The notes beneath the pieces were generated by a model. It was not told the origin of the DNA, searched no databases, and worked only from the letters and a program-made list of their open reading frames with translations. Below, one piece after another: positions 25,764-36,460 of a stretch of DNA of 64,000 nt (the first letter of the stretch is position 1; every line of letters begins with the position of its first letter). Source of the DNA: Sphagnum compactum (taxonomy: Eukaryota; Bryophyta; Sphagnopsida; Sphagnales); NCBI GenBank assembly GCA_965153455.1, contig OZ234494.1, positions 20,770,001-20,834,000 on the forward strand. Direction: 5' to 3'. The position numbers were made by a program, and so were the translations under genes.

Positions 25764-26093
25764 TCACTTGTTCTTTTGCAAAAATTGGCCTTTCCATACC
25801 AAATTGGTGCCCATTACATCTTTCAACATCAACTGTGGTGGATCATCATTTTCATTCATGATTAGCAATGGAGTGAAACCTTTGCCTACCATAATTTCAA
25901 TAAGTTGCACCCGAAACCACCCATCTTCAATAGGGGTGCCATGGTGGAAACATGTCTGCCCACCAATCCCTGATATCATACCTGTTGCAATGATGTCCTC
26001 TTTGGTAAGATTTATCAATGCAACTGAATCCCCTATCTGAAACTGCACACCCAAATCAACACGTTCACTATTTCTACAATAGACTTGGATCAA
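25764..26093 (-). pseudogene. Transposase-associated domain fragment (DUF8039-like)
   Basis: A 109-residue minus-strand frame reads VALINLTKEDIIATGMISGI, then GTPIEDGWFRVQLIEI and LKDVMGTNLVWKGQFL. The pattern (A-x-G-x-I/V-x-G-x-G-G, then G-W-x-x-V-x-x-x-E-I, then L-K-D-x-x-G-x-x-x-x-W) resembles the C-terminal domain found in plant transposase-like proteins and listed, as far as I recall, as DUF8039. Another minus-strand open stretch at 25205-25429 may be a neighbouring exon. No catalytic domain is visible. This could be a captured host exon instead. Confidence 0.35.
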
Positions 26094-26099
26094 GGCATA

Positions 26100-27380
26100 G
26101 TTATAGAATTTAACCTTTTGTGACTATTCTAACTAGATTCTTGCCACACATTCAGTAGAAGTCCAATGCTGACATTAGCTAGGCACTGCACAAAAACACA
26201 CGTATGAATTTGTGCAAGAAACTCCAGAACAACAATTTGAAGGTATACAATTCCAGCAAACTTTAGAAGTAAACAACCACTATAGGAGTAATCATGATCT
26301 TATGGGTGTCAAACCAGCATATTCATCATGAATGGTAGCCACTAAGTGCCATGAGCCTGCATAGAGCTGACGTTTGCATGTGCTGATACATAAGGCTGAA
26401 AGCAATTAGTTGAAGCATAGTACATGGATTTCAGATCCTCAAGAAGCAACCAACCCTAAAAAAAACTATATTTTTATCTATATAGACTTTTTTTCGTAGG
26501 TAATAGCTTTTTGCTTTCAACAGTGAGATTTTTATAGATTGAGAAGAAACCAACTGCTCCACTTTTGATCAAGCCAAATATACTGCACAACATTATGGAT
26601 TTATAAGGAATGACATGGTCCTTGATTTAGCACACCTACTTGGGCATTGACATCACAACCACAAAACATAACACATTTCAAACACATTGATTAATTTTTT
26701 TTCACATGTGTTTTGGTCATGCAATTAGAACTTGACACAAGAGAAAGGTAAGGCTAGAACACACCTTACTTTTTCAACTACCAATGTCTGCCACAAAGCT
26801 CGTAAAAACGTCACACCACAAGACAAGAGGTTGTCTGCACTTTGGTGGAGTTAGCACATCAAGTCCATTAGATCATGAGCTCAAAAAATAATGATTGGTC
26901 ATCTTTTGATGGTTCATTCTTTTTTTATAAAACCATTTATAGAGGTGGGTCAAACATTCATTAGACCATTAGCCCAAAAAGCCATGATCGGTCTACAAAA
27001 TTTATGTCATAATTTTTTCTCAATTCTTTTAGAAATGTTTTTTTTGAAGGTGGGTGCATAGTTCATTAGCATGTGAGCCAAAATAACCATGATTGGTTGG
27101 ATTTTTTACATTATTTTTTTTGAAGGTGGGAACAAAGTTTGTTGGCCACGTTCCAAAAAAAACGATGATTGAACAAGTTTTTTAACACCTTTTTTTCTCA
27201 ATTTTTAAAATATATTTTAAAGAAGTTAATTAGCCCATTGGCCAAAATAGCCATGATTAGTTAAATTTTTCTTCCATATTTTTTTTTCTTCTATGATCCT
27301 TGGTGATCCTACTTGCTGAAATGCCAAAATGAAAAAAATGGAAAAAGGAAAACTTGGAAGGAAAGTGATGAAAAAAAAGA
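26100..27380. other. AT-rich stretch with diverged internal repeats
   Basis: Between 26880 and 27260 the phrase 'ccatgattggt' followed by poly(T), 'gaaggtgggt' and 'cattagcc' recurs four or five times at about 90-110 bp spacing with heavy divergence. No gene is seen. Confidence 0.45.
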
Positions 27381-28009
27381 AAGGAGAAATTCTAAACCAG
27401 TAGTAAAAGTTCATAGAATTGAAGTTTTAAAAAAAAATTACATAACCTAATTAATTTTTTTGTCTTCATTATAATATGTTGGTACCTCAATAATGTCTAT
27501 TTTCACTTTACATTACACTTCACAACCTCAGTCCCCACTTAAATGAATTCTGAATTTCCATGGGACTGCCTTTAGATCTGTTTTGAGGGCTTTTAGGCCC
27601 AACAATTTCCTAGTCATGGTCCTTCACCATAGCATTAAGAGGGCTTAATTTTTCCTAGTTGCCGCAGCTAGGATCCCACAAGTTTTCTAACGCTATGGGT
27701 GCACCATGTCGTTAGCAAATGATCCCAAGCACACGATCCCAAGAAAAGGGACGATTATAAGCAAGTGGGCCCCCATGTGTAAACTCGTTCAATACCCAGA
27801 AAAGCCTCTGAAAGAAAGGTGTTGTTCCCATAATTTGGAAAGAGTTGAACATCAGCCACAGGTAATGTAGTAGTGTCACCCCAGAAATCAGGAGTCTCAA
27901 ATAGAAATTCTGATATGTTCAACACCACATTAGACTTTTTTTTTGCCGAAAGGTTCACATTCAACAAACCACTTTAAAATGTTGCAAACAACATATGTAT
28001 GTATATATA

Positions 28010-28039
28010 CTAGTGTGAGCCCCGTGCATAATGCACAGG
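28010..28039 (-). other. Helitron 3' terminus (hairpin plus CTAG)
   Basis: The minus strand reads CCTGTGCATTATGCACGGGG, then CTCACACTAG and T. The stem is GTGCAT/ATGCAC, extended by CC/GG pairs on either side of a mismatch. This is one of only two hairpin copies in the window that are followed by CTAG. Confidence 0.65.
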
Positions 28040-28268
28040 TGTGTAAATAGATCAACATTAAATAAACTGATGTTTCTTGGGGGTAGAACAGGCACAATTC
28101 CATGGTGAAAATGCCCAGAGATCTATTTCCAAAATTATTTTGCAGATTTTACTGGAGTATAATATCTCTGGGGGGCAAACTAAGAACAAACCAGAGTGGT
28201 CTAAATCGACAGATTACAATGTGTAATGATCCATTATTCTGCCCTGATCATTGTCCTCAAACCTGTGA

Positions 28269-28680
28269 ATGTCGAGATTGAACATTCTGGATAGGTTGGT
28301 TACACACTGGAATGGGTTTAATTCCCTCCTGCATTCAACATTTTGGATAAGTTGGTTACATTATTGGAATGGGTTTGGTTCCCTCCCCCCATTGAACATT
28401 TTGCATAAGTTGGTTACATTACTGGAATGGGTTTGGTTCCGTCCCCCATTGAACATTCTGAATAAGTTGATTACGCACTTGAATGTGAGTTTGGTTCCTT
28501 GCCCCATCAAACATTCCGTATACGTTGGTTACGTACTGGGATAGGTTGGTTACATATTGGAATGGGTTTGGTTCGCTCCTCCCATTGAACATTTTGGACA
28601 AGTTGGTTACACACTGGAATGGGTTGGGTTTGGTTCCCTCCTCCCATTGAACATTCTGGACAGGTTGGTTATGCACTGGA
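28269..28680 (+). repeat. Helitron minisatellite array 1 (GAACATTCTGGATAGGTTGG)
   Basis: About seven imperfect units of 55-65 bp carry TTGAACATTCTGGATAGTTGG-like, GTTACACACTGGAATGGGTT and TTGGTTCCCTCC segments. Equivalent arrays are at 40862-41187 and 54246-54658. All three are followed at once by the CCCGTGCCTAATGCACAGG hairpin, so the array is a fixed part of one Helitron subfamily. The long minus open frame across it is a repeat artefact. Confidence 0.85.
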
Positions 28681-28681
28681 A

Positions 28682-29053
28682 CCCCGTGCCTAATGCATAG
28701 GTGTGTTATTTCAACAATGTTTGGTTCACGTTTTAGTTTTTTTTCAAAACTTTTATCTTTTTTATTTTTTATTTTTATGCGTTTTCTGTTATTATTATTA
28801 TTTTGTATAATAAAAATAAAGTGTTTCTTTTTCACTTTTGTATTTTTGTTTATTTGGATGCAAGTTTGAAGTTTGGAGAAAGAAGACACACCTCATTCTT
28901 TTTCAAGTAGGGTTTTTCTTCATTATTATAAGTTTTATTTTTTCTTATTTTCTACTCTTTATTTGTTTTCTTCTTTTTTGTAATTTTTTTTAAAAATGAT
29001 TTTACTGTATTTCCCTTTCCTTGTAAGTCTGAACCCCGTGCCTAATGCACAGG
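28682..29053. repeat. T-rich Helitron segment between two hairpins
   Basis: Hairpin copies at 28682-28701 and 29034-29053 bound a strongly T-rich stretch with TTTGTATAATAAAAATAAAG and GAGAAAGAAGACACACCTCA. The same stretch follows arrays 2 and 3 (41220-42000 and 54700-55480). No protein is called. Confidence 0.7.
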
Positions 29054-29800
29054 TGTGTGTATTTGACGGTACATATTACCAAAATTACAACTACAGACTA
29101 CATTTTCAAAACCTCTCTATATACCACATTCCGCATGTATTCATTCGGACCCTGCCCGCTGAAAATCTTGATGTTTGCACTCACGATCTATTTTATGTAG
29201 TTGGTATAGTTCCTTGTTGAGGTTTGTTTGGGTTCATATTTCCTTCATGTTAAATTTTTTTATTTATAGCAAATTTTCTTTTTATTTTCCCACCTTCCTT
29301 CCTTTCCCTCTTCCTTTATGTTTTCCTCTCCACTTTCCGTGGTATGTTCTATGTTCCCTTATGTTCCCAAATAATTCCCAATAGCACCATTTTTTGAAAA
29401 AATAATATCACAAATGATTTTCCAAAATGTTTTACCTTTTTTACATAGATTTAACCTGGATGTGAAAAGTAGGTGCCTCTTCCTTGTCAAGTAAGTCTTT
29501 CAAGGGAGAGGATATACCAATGCCCACTACCATTTTTTACAACCGTCAGATACATGACACTGACGTGGGAGATTAATCCTCTTAGGAAAAATTAGCATAC
29601 ACCAAGATAAGTGAGATTTCCCATCCTAGCGGCCTGATTTCGTATGGCCTCCTCTGCCGTTGGATTTACCGCCTAGATCTAACGTCTCTGCTGCACGTCC
29701 ACATGAACAGGTACGTAGTAGCAAGCTAGTTTAGCTGTCACGTGCTCGCTATATTGTCCGTCCGGAGTCAGGGGAAGTTACTTCCTTCCTTTACAATATA
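29054..29800. other. Helitron interior without a gene
   Basis: 29054-29180 repeats the hairpin-proximal 'tatttgacggtacatattac' sequence seen again at 29830, 29940 and 53240. The rest shows no open frame worth calling. Confidence 0.5.
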
Positions 29801-29805
29801 TAAAG

Positions 29806-29825
29806 CCCCGTGCATAATGCACAGG
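29806..29825 (-). other. Helitron-type hairpin next to the helicase end
   Basis: CCCCGTGCATAATGCACAGG sits about 140 bp beyond the helicase stop on the minus strand, the place where a Helitron 3' hairpin should be. The bases that follow on the minus strand are CTTTATATA, not CTAG, so this end is mutated or truncated. Confidence 0.5.
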
Positions 29826-29965
29826 TGTGTGTATTTGACGGTACATATTACAAAATGATGCTCAATGATATTGGTGTTGTAATTACTTTGTTTATTTTAA
29901 ATAAAAAATCTAGTATGAATCCATTTTTGCCTGTGCATTTGACGATACATATTACAAAATTACAC

Positions 29966-30615
29966 CTACCAATTACATTTCCAAAACCTCTTTATATACC
30001 ACATTCTGCATGTATCTATCGGGACCCTGGCTGTTGAAAATCTTGATGTTTGCACTACTTGTGACCCGTGAAATAGCAACAGAGAGCTGACCATGGGAAT
30101 AGACCGGAGACGGCAAATATACCCCAACGTTGTTGAATGTTTGACCTTGACTCTTGTTGATTGTGATCGCAAATGCCACTCGAACTGGAAATTGACGACG
30201 ACGCAAAACAAATGGCCAATCAGTCCCAGAGGGGGACATGATGATGCGAGGTATGAACACACGTTTGCCGACATTGTTTCCTGTGATGATTTCCGCTTCA
30301 ATGACACGCTGACCCAATCTTTTGACAATTAACCTCGTACCATTGCACAATGCTATTGATTAATTGAGATTACGCAACAAAAGGATTAGCACACCCACTT
30401 TGAGTTCCAGCTCATGATTTGCGATACCGCTAAATTGCAAAGTGTCTAAAAATTCCACCGGATATAATGAATCCATTGAAAACCTGCAGCAACACTTGCA
30501 CCTTCTTCTGTTGGAGTCAAAGAATTTGCGCTGAGGTATGTGTGCGATTCTTCAGATAGCGATTCTAAATTTGCACAATTAGGGGAGGATTCAAACTTGG
30601 GTCAACTGGATTAGC
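29966..30615 (-). pseudogene. Helitron PIF1-like DNA helicase, C-terminal part
   Basis: The minus strand encodes the end of a PIF1-family helicase of the RepHel type. A 125-residue open frame (30350-29973) holds CNGTRLIVKRLGQRVIEAEI, then the late motifs AFAITINKSQGQTF and HGQLSVAISRVTS, the hallmark of superfamily 1 motifs V and VI. Upstream, the same strand continues with a block like LYPVEFLDTLQFSGIANHE and a VGVLILLLRNLN stretch cut by a TAA where Gln is normally found, then SHTYLSANSL after a frameshift, to about 30615. Walker A and B and the Rep nuclease (HUH) domain are not present; the next upstream sequence is interrupted by the solo LTR at 30757. It once unwound DNA for rolling-circle transposition and is now inactive. 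Confidence 0.85.
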
Positions 30616-30756
30616 TGCCGTAGGAGCAACCTACATGATCAAACGATCACAGGCAATATTAATGTCATATTAATTTGTTGTTGGTGATGCAAAAGACAAT
30701 TACAAATCAAGTTTTCTTCCTTTTATGGAAAATATTCAAAGAGCTTAAGCTTCCTA

Positions 30757-31846
30757 TGACGCGCTCCCAAGTTCCTTGTGGACCCACTCGAGGGTCCAAG
30801 TATGCGGCAATGCGGAAGCGGTTGGAACTTGGAGCCGCTCCCTAGCTCACAACACTTGAGGGGTAGAAGGGTGTGTTGGAGCTCCGGGATGGGACTAGGA
30901 AGAGTTGACAAGCTTGACTCACTCACACGGACCCTCCATTAACCACTCCAAGTGGTTAGTCCAAAGTTGGAGCACCTTTGGTGCTAGGAAGAGCCACGGC
31001 CCGGACCTTGGGGAAGCCATCACCTTCCCCCTTGGGACTCATGTTGAATCCTTTTTGGTGTTGGGACAAGCCACGGGTGAACTCGGACTCACTTTGAACA
31101 CACACACACTCCGGGCTCGGGAGTAAGCCACCACCTCACTCCCTTTGGTGGGGAAGCCAGCACCTTCCCCCTTGGGGAAGCCAACCACTTCCCCCCTTAT
31201 AGTATACTCTGTGACTCTCCACGGAGGCTACATCCAAATGGCTATTTTTCCCGGGACTCCCGAGTGGGAGTCCCGAAATCGCGCCAAATGGGACTCCCGC
31301 GACTTTGGAGCCCCATAACTTTGCGAGCAGACCTCGGATCGCGATGCGGTCTGAAGCAAAGTTGTAGATCTCGTCGAGACCTTTCCAACGGTATGTCGCA
31401 CGTCCTCTGCAGCCCAGTATTTCGGGTCGATTCCCGACTTTTAGTGGTCGGGAGTCAAAACTGGACGACTCCCGGGAATTCGACTCCCGGGCCTTCTTTT
31501 GGCCATAACTTGTGTTTCAGATGTCCAAATGAGCAATGCGAGCCCATTTTAGACATCTACACTTCAAGAGCTTTCCATTGATATAAAGAGCGAAACAAGC
31601 CATGGAGTTTTGACCCCTCAAAACGCTCTCTGAAGTTTCGGGAGTCCCTCCGGGACTCCAACTCTCACCAACTCCCAACGTGGGAGTTCACTTGGGAGTG
31701 TGAGGGTTCACTCCCTCACACTCTCTGGACTCTTTGCACTCCTTGCACTCCCGGGAGCATGTGATGTGCCTCCCGGGTCTACTACTAGGCCCGCAACCTC
31801 ACAACCCCCTTGCCTTGGTCGCAAGCCAAAGGCTAGGGTTGCGACA
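30757..31846. mobile_element. Solo LTR, copy 1 (1.09 kb, TSD TCCTA)
   Basis: It begins TGACGCGCTCCCAAGTTCC and ends GGCTAGGGTTGCGACA, so the ends are TG...CA with an inverted TGtCGC/GCGACA. TCCTA stands on both sides (30752-30756 and 31847-31851). The body is rich in GGGAGTCCCG palindromes and GGGGAAGCCA repeats. It matches 51474-52568 along its whole length. No internal coding region is present, so this is a solo LTR or a very small LTR-type element. It lies just upstream of the helicase relic. Confidence 0.8.
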
Positions 31847-31851
31847 TCCTA

Positions 31852-32110
31852 TATATGCCACCAAAATTACTAAGAATATCGTTGAATCCATATTGATAAC
31901 AACCCATTCTAAAGGTCTACGTATTTATGAGGACGATTCTAAGCTTAACTTCTTCTTCTTCTTATAAGGAGTACTAATAAGGGTCTCCTTCCATGACGTT
32001 GCTGTGATCGGAGTTACACATAGCGTGCAGTGATGTGTGTACCTCTGATCACAATAAGTCAATCTTGAAGTTTACACATAGCGTGCAGTGATGTGTGTAC
32101 CTCTGATCAC
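31852..32110 (+). repeat. Spacer with a 58-bp tandem duplication
   Basis: TTACACATAGCGTGCAGTGA with TGTGTGTACCTCTGATCACA starts at 32014 and again at 32072. The preceding 110 bases are open in the plus strand (ATKITKNIVESIL) but are not recognised. Confidence 0.7.
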
Positions 32111-32115
32111 AGCAG

Positions 32116-32389
32116 TGTCATGGCCTAGGATATTTTGGGATACTTTTGGCAATATCATGGCCTAGGATAGTTTGGGACTAGTATGGCTCAGGGTTATAAA
32201 AGGAGATAGTCTGGGGAAGAACCTTTCAGCAGATCAACACTAGTTGATGGGTCAATAAAGCTTGTCTTGTCTTGTAATTCTCCACTTGTTTGTAGTCGGT
32301 CCATAACAGTTTGATCTGCTGAAGGGTTCTTCCCCAGACTATCTCCTTTTATAACCCTGAGCCATACTAGTCCCAAACTATCCTAGGCC
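32116..32389 (+). repeat. 5' LTR with partial inverted arm
   Basis: The core LTR is 32116-32308 (193 bp, TGTCATGG...CCATAACA), with GTTATAAAAGGAG as a TATA box and AATAAA near 32256. It is followed at 32309-32389 by an inverted copy of the first part of the same LTR (GATCTGCTGAAGG ... TATCCTAGGCC). The arm stops 45 bp short of its counterpart in the 3' LTR. Confidence 0.8.
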
Positions 32390-32580
32390 CTTCTTCTGAT
32401 CCTTCTTCTTGTTTGTTTGTTTTGTTGTTTCAGTAAGTAGCTAGAGGTGTCTTGGAGTGAAACTTGGAAAGGTTATAGAAGACTATAGGACGCTTCTACT
32501 CTCAAAGTTTCAAAAGAAAAGGATATGTTTTGTGAGAGTTAAGAGCTTTTGAAACCTATGTGCAAGATTTGGTTTTTTGG

Positions 32581-33185
32581 TCATATCTCCTTTGTTTAAG
32601 CTTTTTTGAGTCTATAACTTTGTGATCTTATAGATCATATAGGAATATATGTGTGAAAGAAATTTCATGTCATTTGGACTTGTACTGAGAGAGATCCAAG
32701 CATCTGAAGTTTCAAGTGCATATCTGGTTTTTTGGTCATATCTCCTTTGTTTAAGCTTTTTTGGATCTGTAATTTTGTGATCTTATAGATCATATAGGAT
32801 TATATGTGTGAGAGAAATTTCATGTCATTTGGATTTGTATTGAGAGAGATCCAAGCATCTGAAGTTTCAAGTGCAGATCTGGTTTTTTGGTCATATCTCC
32901 TTTGTTTAAGCTTTTTTGGGTTTGTAACTTTGTGATCTTATAGATCATATAGGATTATATGTGTGAGAGAAATTTCCTGTCATTTGGATTTGTATTGAGA
33001 GAGATCCAAGCATCTGAAGTTTCAAGTGCAGATCTGTTTTTTGGTCATATCTCCTTTGTTTAAGCTTTTTTGGGTCTGTAACTTTGTGATCTTATAGATC
33101 ATATAGGAATATATGTGTGAGAGAAATTTCATGTCATTTGGACTTGTATTGAGAGAGATCCAAGCATCTGAAGTTTCAATTTTGA
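32581..33185 (+). repeat. Leader array of four 155-bp repeats
   Basis: Units start with TCATATCTCCTTTGTTTAAG at 32581, 32736, 32891 and 33045, with TTATAGATCATATAGGA and GAGAGAGATCCAAGCATCTG further on. The periods are 155, 155 and 154 bp. The array fills the untranslated leader between the 5' LTR and gag. It is very homogeneous, so the amplification is recent relative to the decay of the coding region. Confidence 0.9.
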
Positions 33186-33219
33186 AGATTAAAAGCGCAA
33201 AAGTGTGAGAACTACCACC

Positions 33220-34200
33220 ATGGACAACTCAGAATCAAACATCGATCTCACTCAAATCCTCGCCGCCCTTCAGCGCTTTCAATAAGAAAATGTCGTGCTT
33301 AAAGACTCGGTGACCCGCCTACAGAATCAGCCACCACCTCCTGCCTCAGTACTTCCTGCTCTTGCAATGGCCGCCCCAGAGCCCACGATTAGTCTGCCAG
33401 AAAAGTTTGATGGAACGCGCCTCAAATTTCGAAGCTTTGTCAGCCAAGTACGCATGATCATGCAACCACACCCCCATCGTTATTTTGATGACACCACTCG
33501 TGTAGGATTCGTTGGAACCCTACTCACTGGGACAGCTGCAGCATGGTTTGCTCCCATCCTAGAAACATCATCCCCTCTCCTACAAGATTTCAACGCCTTT
33601 ATGGCGAAATTTAAAGCAGTATTTGGGGACAGTGACAAGGCCAGGACTTCAACCAACAAGCTGCGTCGCCTCCAGCAAAGGACACGTTTGGCCATCGTCT
33701 ACGCCTCAGAATTCAAGCAGCTTGCCTGCGACGTCAATTGGGGAGAAACTGCCTTGATTGATCAGTTTCGCTGTGGGCTTCGTGATGATGTTCAAGATCT
33801 TTTGTTGACACTCGCAGACCCTTCTTCCTTCAGTGAAGCCATCACCCAGGCAATTTGGTGCGATAATCATCTGAAACGTCGCTAGGAAGAGAAAGTCACC
33901 TCCAACGCCCAGCTTTGGAACAGTCGGCCTACTATGCTCCCCTTAGTTCCCCAATCAACACCAGTTGCCCGACCTGCCTCTTTTGGACCTGCTCCGATGC
34001 AGATGGACACAGCTAAGTTTAAATCTTTGATAGAAGCCAAGAAACTTCGCCGAAGGACAAACAATCTATGTCTTTACTGTGGCAACCCAGGGCATATAGC
34101 TCGTCAGTGCCTTCAAAAGCTTGTCAAACTTCAAGTACAAAGCTGTGGAAACTCCCCAAGAGTTGGAAAACAAGAACATCCAGTCACAGTAGGAGCCGTG
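33220..34200 (+). pseudogene. gag of the gypsy element
   Basis: The start is ATG at 33220 in ACCACCATGGAC, a good plant context. The product is a capsid-nucleocapsid protein. An early stop replaces a Gln codon near 33282 and another falls at 33883. The capsid part includes EKFDGTRLKFRSFVSQVR and a LTGTAAAWFAPIL stretch typical of gypsy gag. The nucleocapsid has one zinc knuckle, CLYCGNPGHIARQC, at about 34066-34107. The rest is open but cannot be made as one protein. Confidence 0.85.
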
Positions 34201-34269
34201 CGACTGGATCTCACCCAACACCACCTTTGCAAAGGCTCTTGTTCCGCTGTTGGTCCCAGTCCCAGTTTC

Positions 34270-34600
34270 ACCGGTTATGTGGACATCATTCGTATTCCAG
34301 AAGACATACCACAAGTGTCAGCTTTGGTGGACTCCGGCGCCACCTCTTCTTTCATCGACCAAACATTTGTCGTCCAACACAACATCCCTGTGGTCAAGAA
34401 GTCAACCCCTGTTCCGGTAGAGGTTATTGATGGGAGAACCATTGCTTCTGGTGCAATCACACACGAGACAACCCCTCTAGAACTCTGTATCGGCAAGGAC
34501 ACAGAGAAGATTGTTCTCAACATCATCTCCACCCCTCACCATCCCATCATCCTTGGTCTGCCTTGGCTAGAAGCACACAACCCTATCATTGATTAGCGAT
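34270..34600 (+). pseudogene. Aspartic protease of the gypsy element
   Basis: VSALVDSGATSSFIDQTFV carries the catalytic D-S-G-A triad of retroviral-type aspartic proteases. The conserved hydrophobic strand ILGLPWLEAHNP follows near 34550. The frame ends at a TAG at 34594 where a Trp codon is usual in this family. It is in the same frame as the nucleocapsid. Confidence 0.85.
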
Positions 34601-34949
34601 CTAGAACCTTCACCTTCAGCGCACAACGGTGCACCTCTCAAGAACCCCACGCTCAAAAAAACACTTTGTCCAGTCCTGCCAAGAACCCTGTGGTCGAGAA
34701 CCCAAAGAGGGTCGGAACCAAATCCAGTTTTATCAAGTCTGTTATGTCAAGTCCTGCAGTCAAGAACCCCCGGTTGGTCAGAACTAAACCTTGTCTTGTT
34801 AAGAATCTTGTCAAGAATCCTGCCCAGAAAACCAACCCTGTCCAGATCTTCGTTGATAGAGCTGTCCCTTTCTATCGGGCTGCTAAGAATCTTCAAGTCT
34901 TCGCCATCCATGTCAACCCAGCCAACACCACAAACCCCCAATCAGAACT

Positions 34950-35680
34950 AACACATGTCAAACTTCCCGAGAAGTACAAGGACTTTGTTGATGTTTTGAA
35001 AAGATTAATGCTGATCAGCTCCCCGCCCATAGTCCATATGACTGCCCGATTGATCTAGAAGAAGGACACTCACCACCCTTTGGTCCTATCTATGGCCTAT
35101 CGGAACCGGAACTCCAAGCCCTGCGTGATTACCTTACTGAAAATCTTACCAAGAGGTTCATTCAGCATTCCAAGTCTCCAGCCGGCGCCCCAATTTTGTT
35201 TGTCAAAAAGAAGGATGGCTCCCTTTGACTCTGTGTGGATTATCGTGGACTCAACAAGATAACCAAAAAGAATCGATATCCCTTGCCCTTGATTTCAGGT
35301 CTCCTAGATCGACTACGTACCGGGAAGATCTTCACCAAGCTTGACCTCCGTGGAGCCTACAACTTACTCAGGATTCGCTCCGATGATGAATGGAAGACAG
35401 CTTTCCGCACACGCTACGGCCACTTCGAATACACGGTCATGCCCTTCAACCTCACCAATGCACCCGTAGTTTTTCAGCATCTGATGAATGATATCTTCCG
35501 AGATTACATGGACGAATTTGTCGTGGTCCATTTGGATGACATTTTAATCTTTTCCAAGGACTAGGAAACCCACGACAAACATGTACAATTGGTGCTTGCG
35601 ACGCTCTGGGAGCATGGCTTATACGCCAAGTTGGAAAAATGTGAATTCGACAAATCTTCAGGGCGTTCTTCGGCTACGTG
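34950..35680 (+). pseudogene. Reverse transcriptase of the gypsy element
   Basis: The order of motifs is typical: a [20 protein letters not shown]-like block, then [44 protein letters not shown] and the catalytic [13 protein letters not shown]. The catalytic box reads HLDD where YLDD or FLDD is common, keeping both aspartates. Breaks: frameshifts near 35005-35045, TGA for Arg near 35227, TAG after ILIFSKD at 35563 and a further frameshift at about 35660. The part before 35680 is what copy 2 (47666-50463) lacks. Confidence 0.9.
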
Positions 35681-36300
35681 ATCCCTCCAGATGGCATTTT
35701 CATGGACAAGTCAAAGGTCGAGACCATTCAGTGTTGGGCTACTCCATCCTCGGTCAAGGACGTTCAATGCTTCCTAGGGTTTGCCAACTTCTATCGTCGA
35801 TTTATCAAAGGTTACTCCAAGATCACAACACTGTTAATAACCCTGACTTGCAAAGACAAGACCTTCTCGTGGAATCCAACGGCCCAGGCTGCTTTTGATA
35901 CTCTCAAGATGGCATTCACCTCTGCACCCATCCTGATACATCCCAATCCTGCCAAGCCATTCATTGTGGAAACGGACGCTTCAGATTTTGCCTTGGGAGC
36001 TATTCTATCTCAATTTGGAATAGATGGGTTGTTGCATCCAGTTGCTTTCTATTCACGGAAGTTAACCAGTGCCGAAATCAACTACCAGGTTTACGATAAG
36101 GAACTCCTGGTAATCATCGCGACATTCGAGCAGTGGAGACCGTATCTTGCCGGAGCTCAACATCGAGTCCAAGTTCTGACAGATCACAAGAATCTCCTTT
36201 ATTTCACAACTACTCGGACCTTAAATCGTCGCCAGGCACGCTGGTCTATCTTCCTAGTTGATTTCGACTTTCAGATTTAGTATCAACTCGGCACCCAGCA
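35678..36300 (+). pseudogene. RT connection and RNase H of the gypsy element
   Basis: A 200-codon frame holds FLGFANFYRRFIKGYSKI, then FIVETDASDFALGAILSQ (first RNase H Asp), YSRKLTSAEINY with the catalytic Glu, and LTDHKNLLYF. It ends at TAG (36278), where the second family copy has a sense Glu codon, and the chain continues to about 36450 (YQLGTQQGKANALSRR). Confidence 0.88.
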
Positions 36301-36460
36301 AGGGAAAGCTAACGCGCTATCTCGTCGTTCAAAATATGAACTTCGAGCGGGGGATGAGGCCTACGGCCAGCAGAACCAGACTTTACTCAACCCCGAGCAA
36401 TTTCGAGTTGTAGCAACAATCAGCACCCTCCCAGACTCATACCTTGTCAGGGACATCAAG

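Noticed and set aside
28419-28889. 156-codon minus frame with repeated NPFQ/VTNLS peptides
   Set aside because: It is a translation of the Helitron minisatellite. The same array elsewhere (41105-41401 and 54340-54866) is open in different lengths with no conserved start.
29973-30350. The open helicase stretch as a functional host PIF1 helicase
   Set aside because: Only motifs V-VI are present. The upstream part has a stop and a frameshift, and a Helitron hairpin follows directly, so it is a transposon relic.
32581-33185. Regular repeats that could suggest a CRISPR array
   Set aside because: The units are 155 bp and directly adjoining with no unique spacers, inside a plant LTR element leader.
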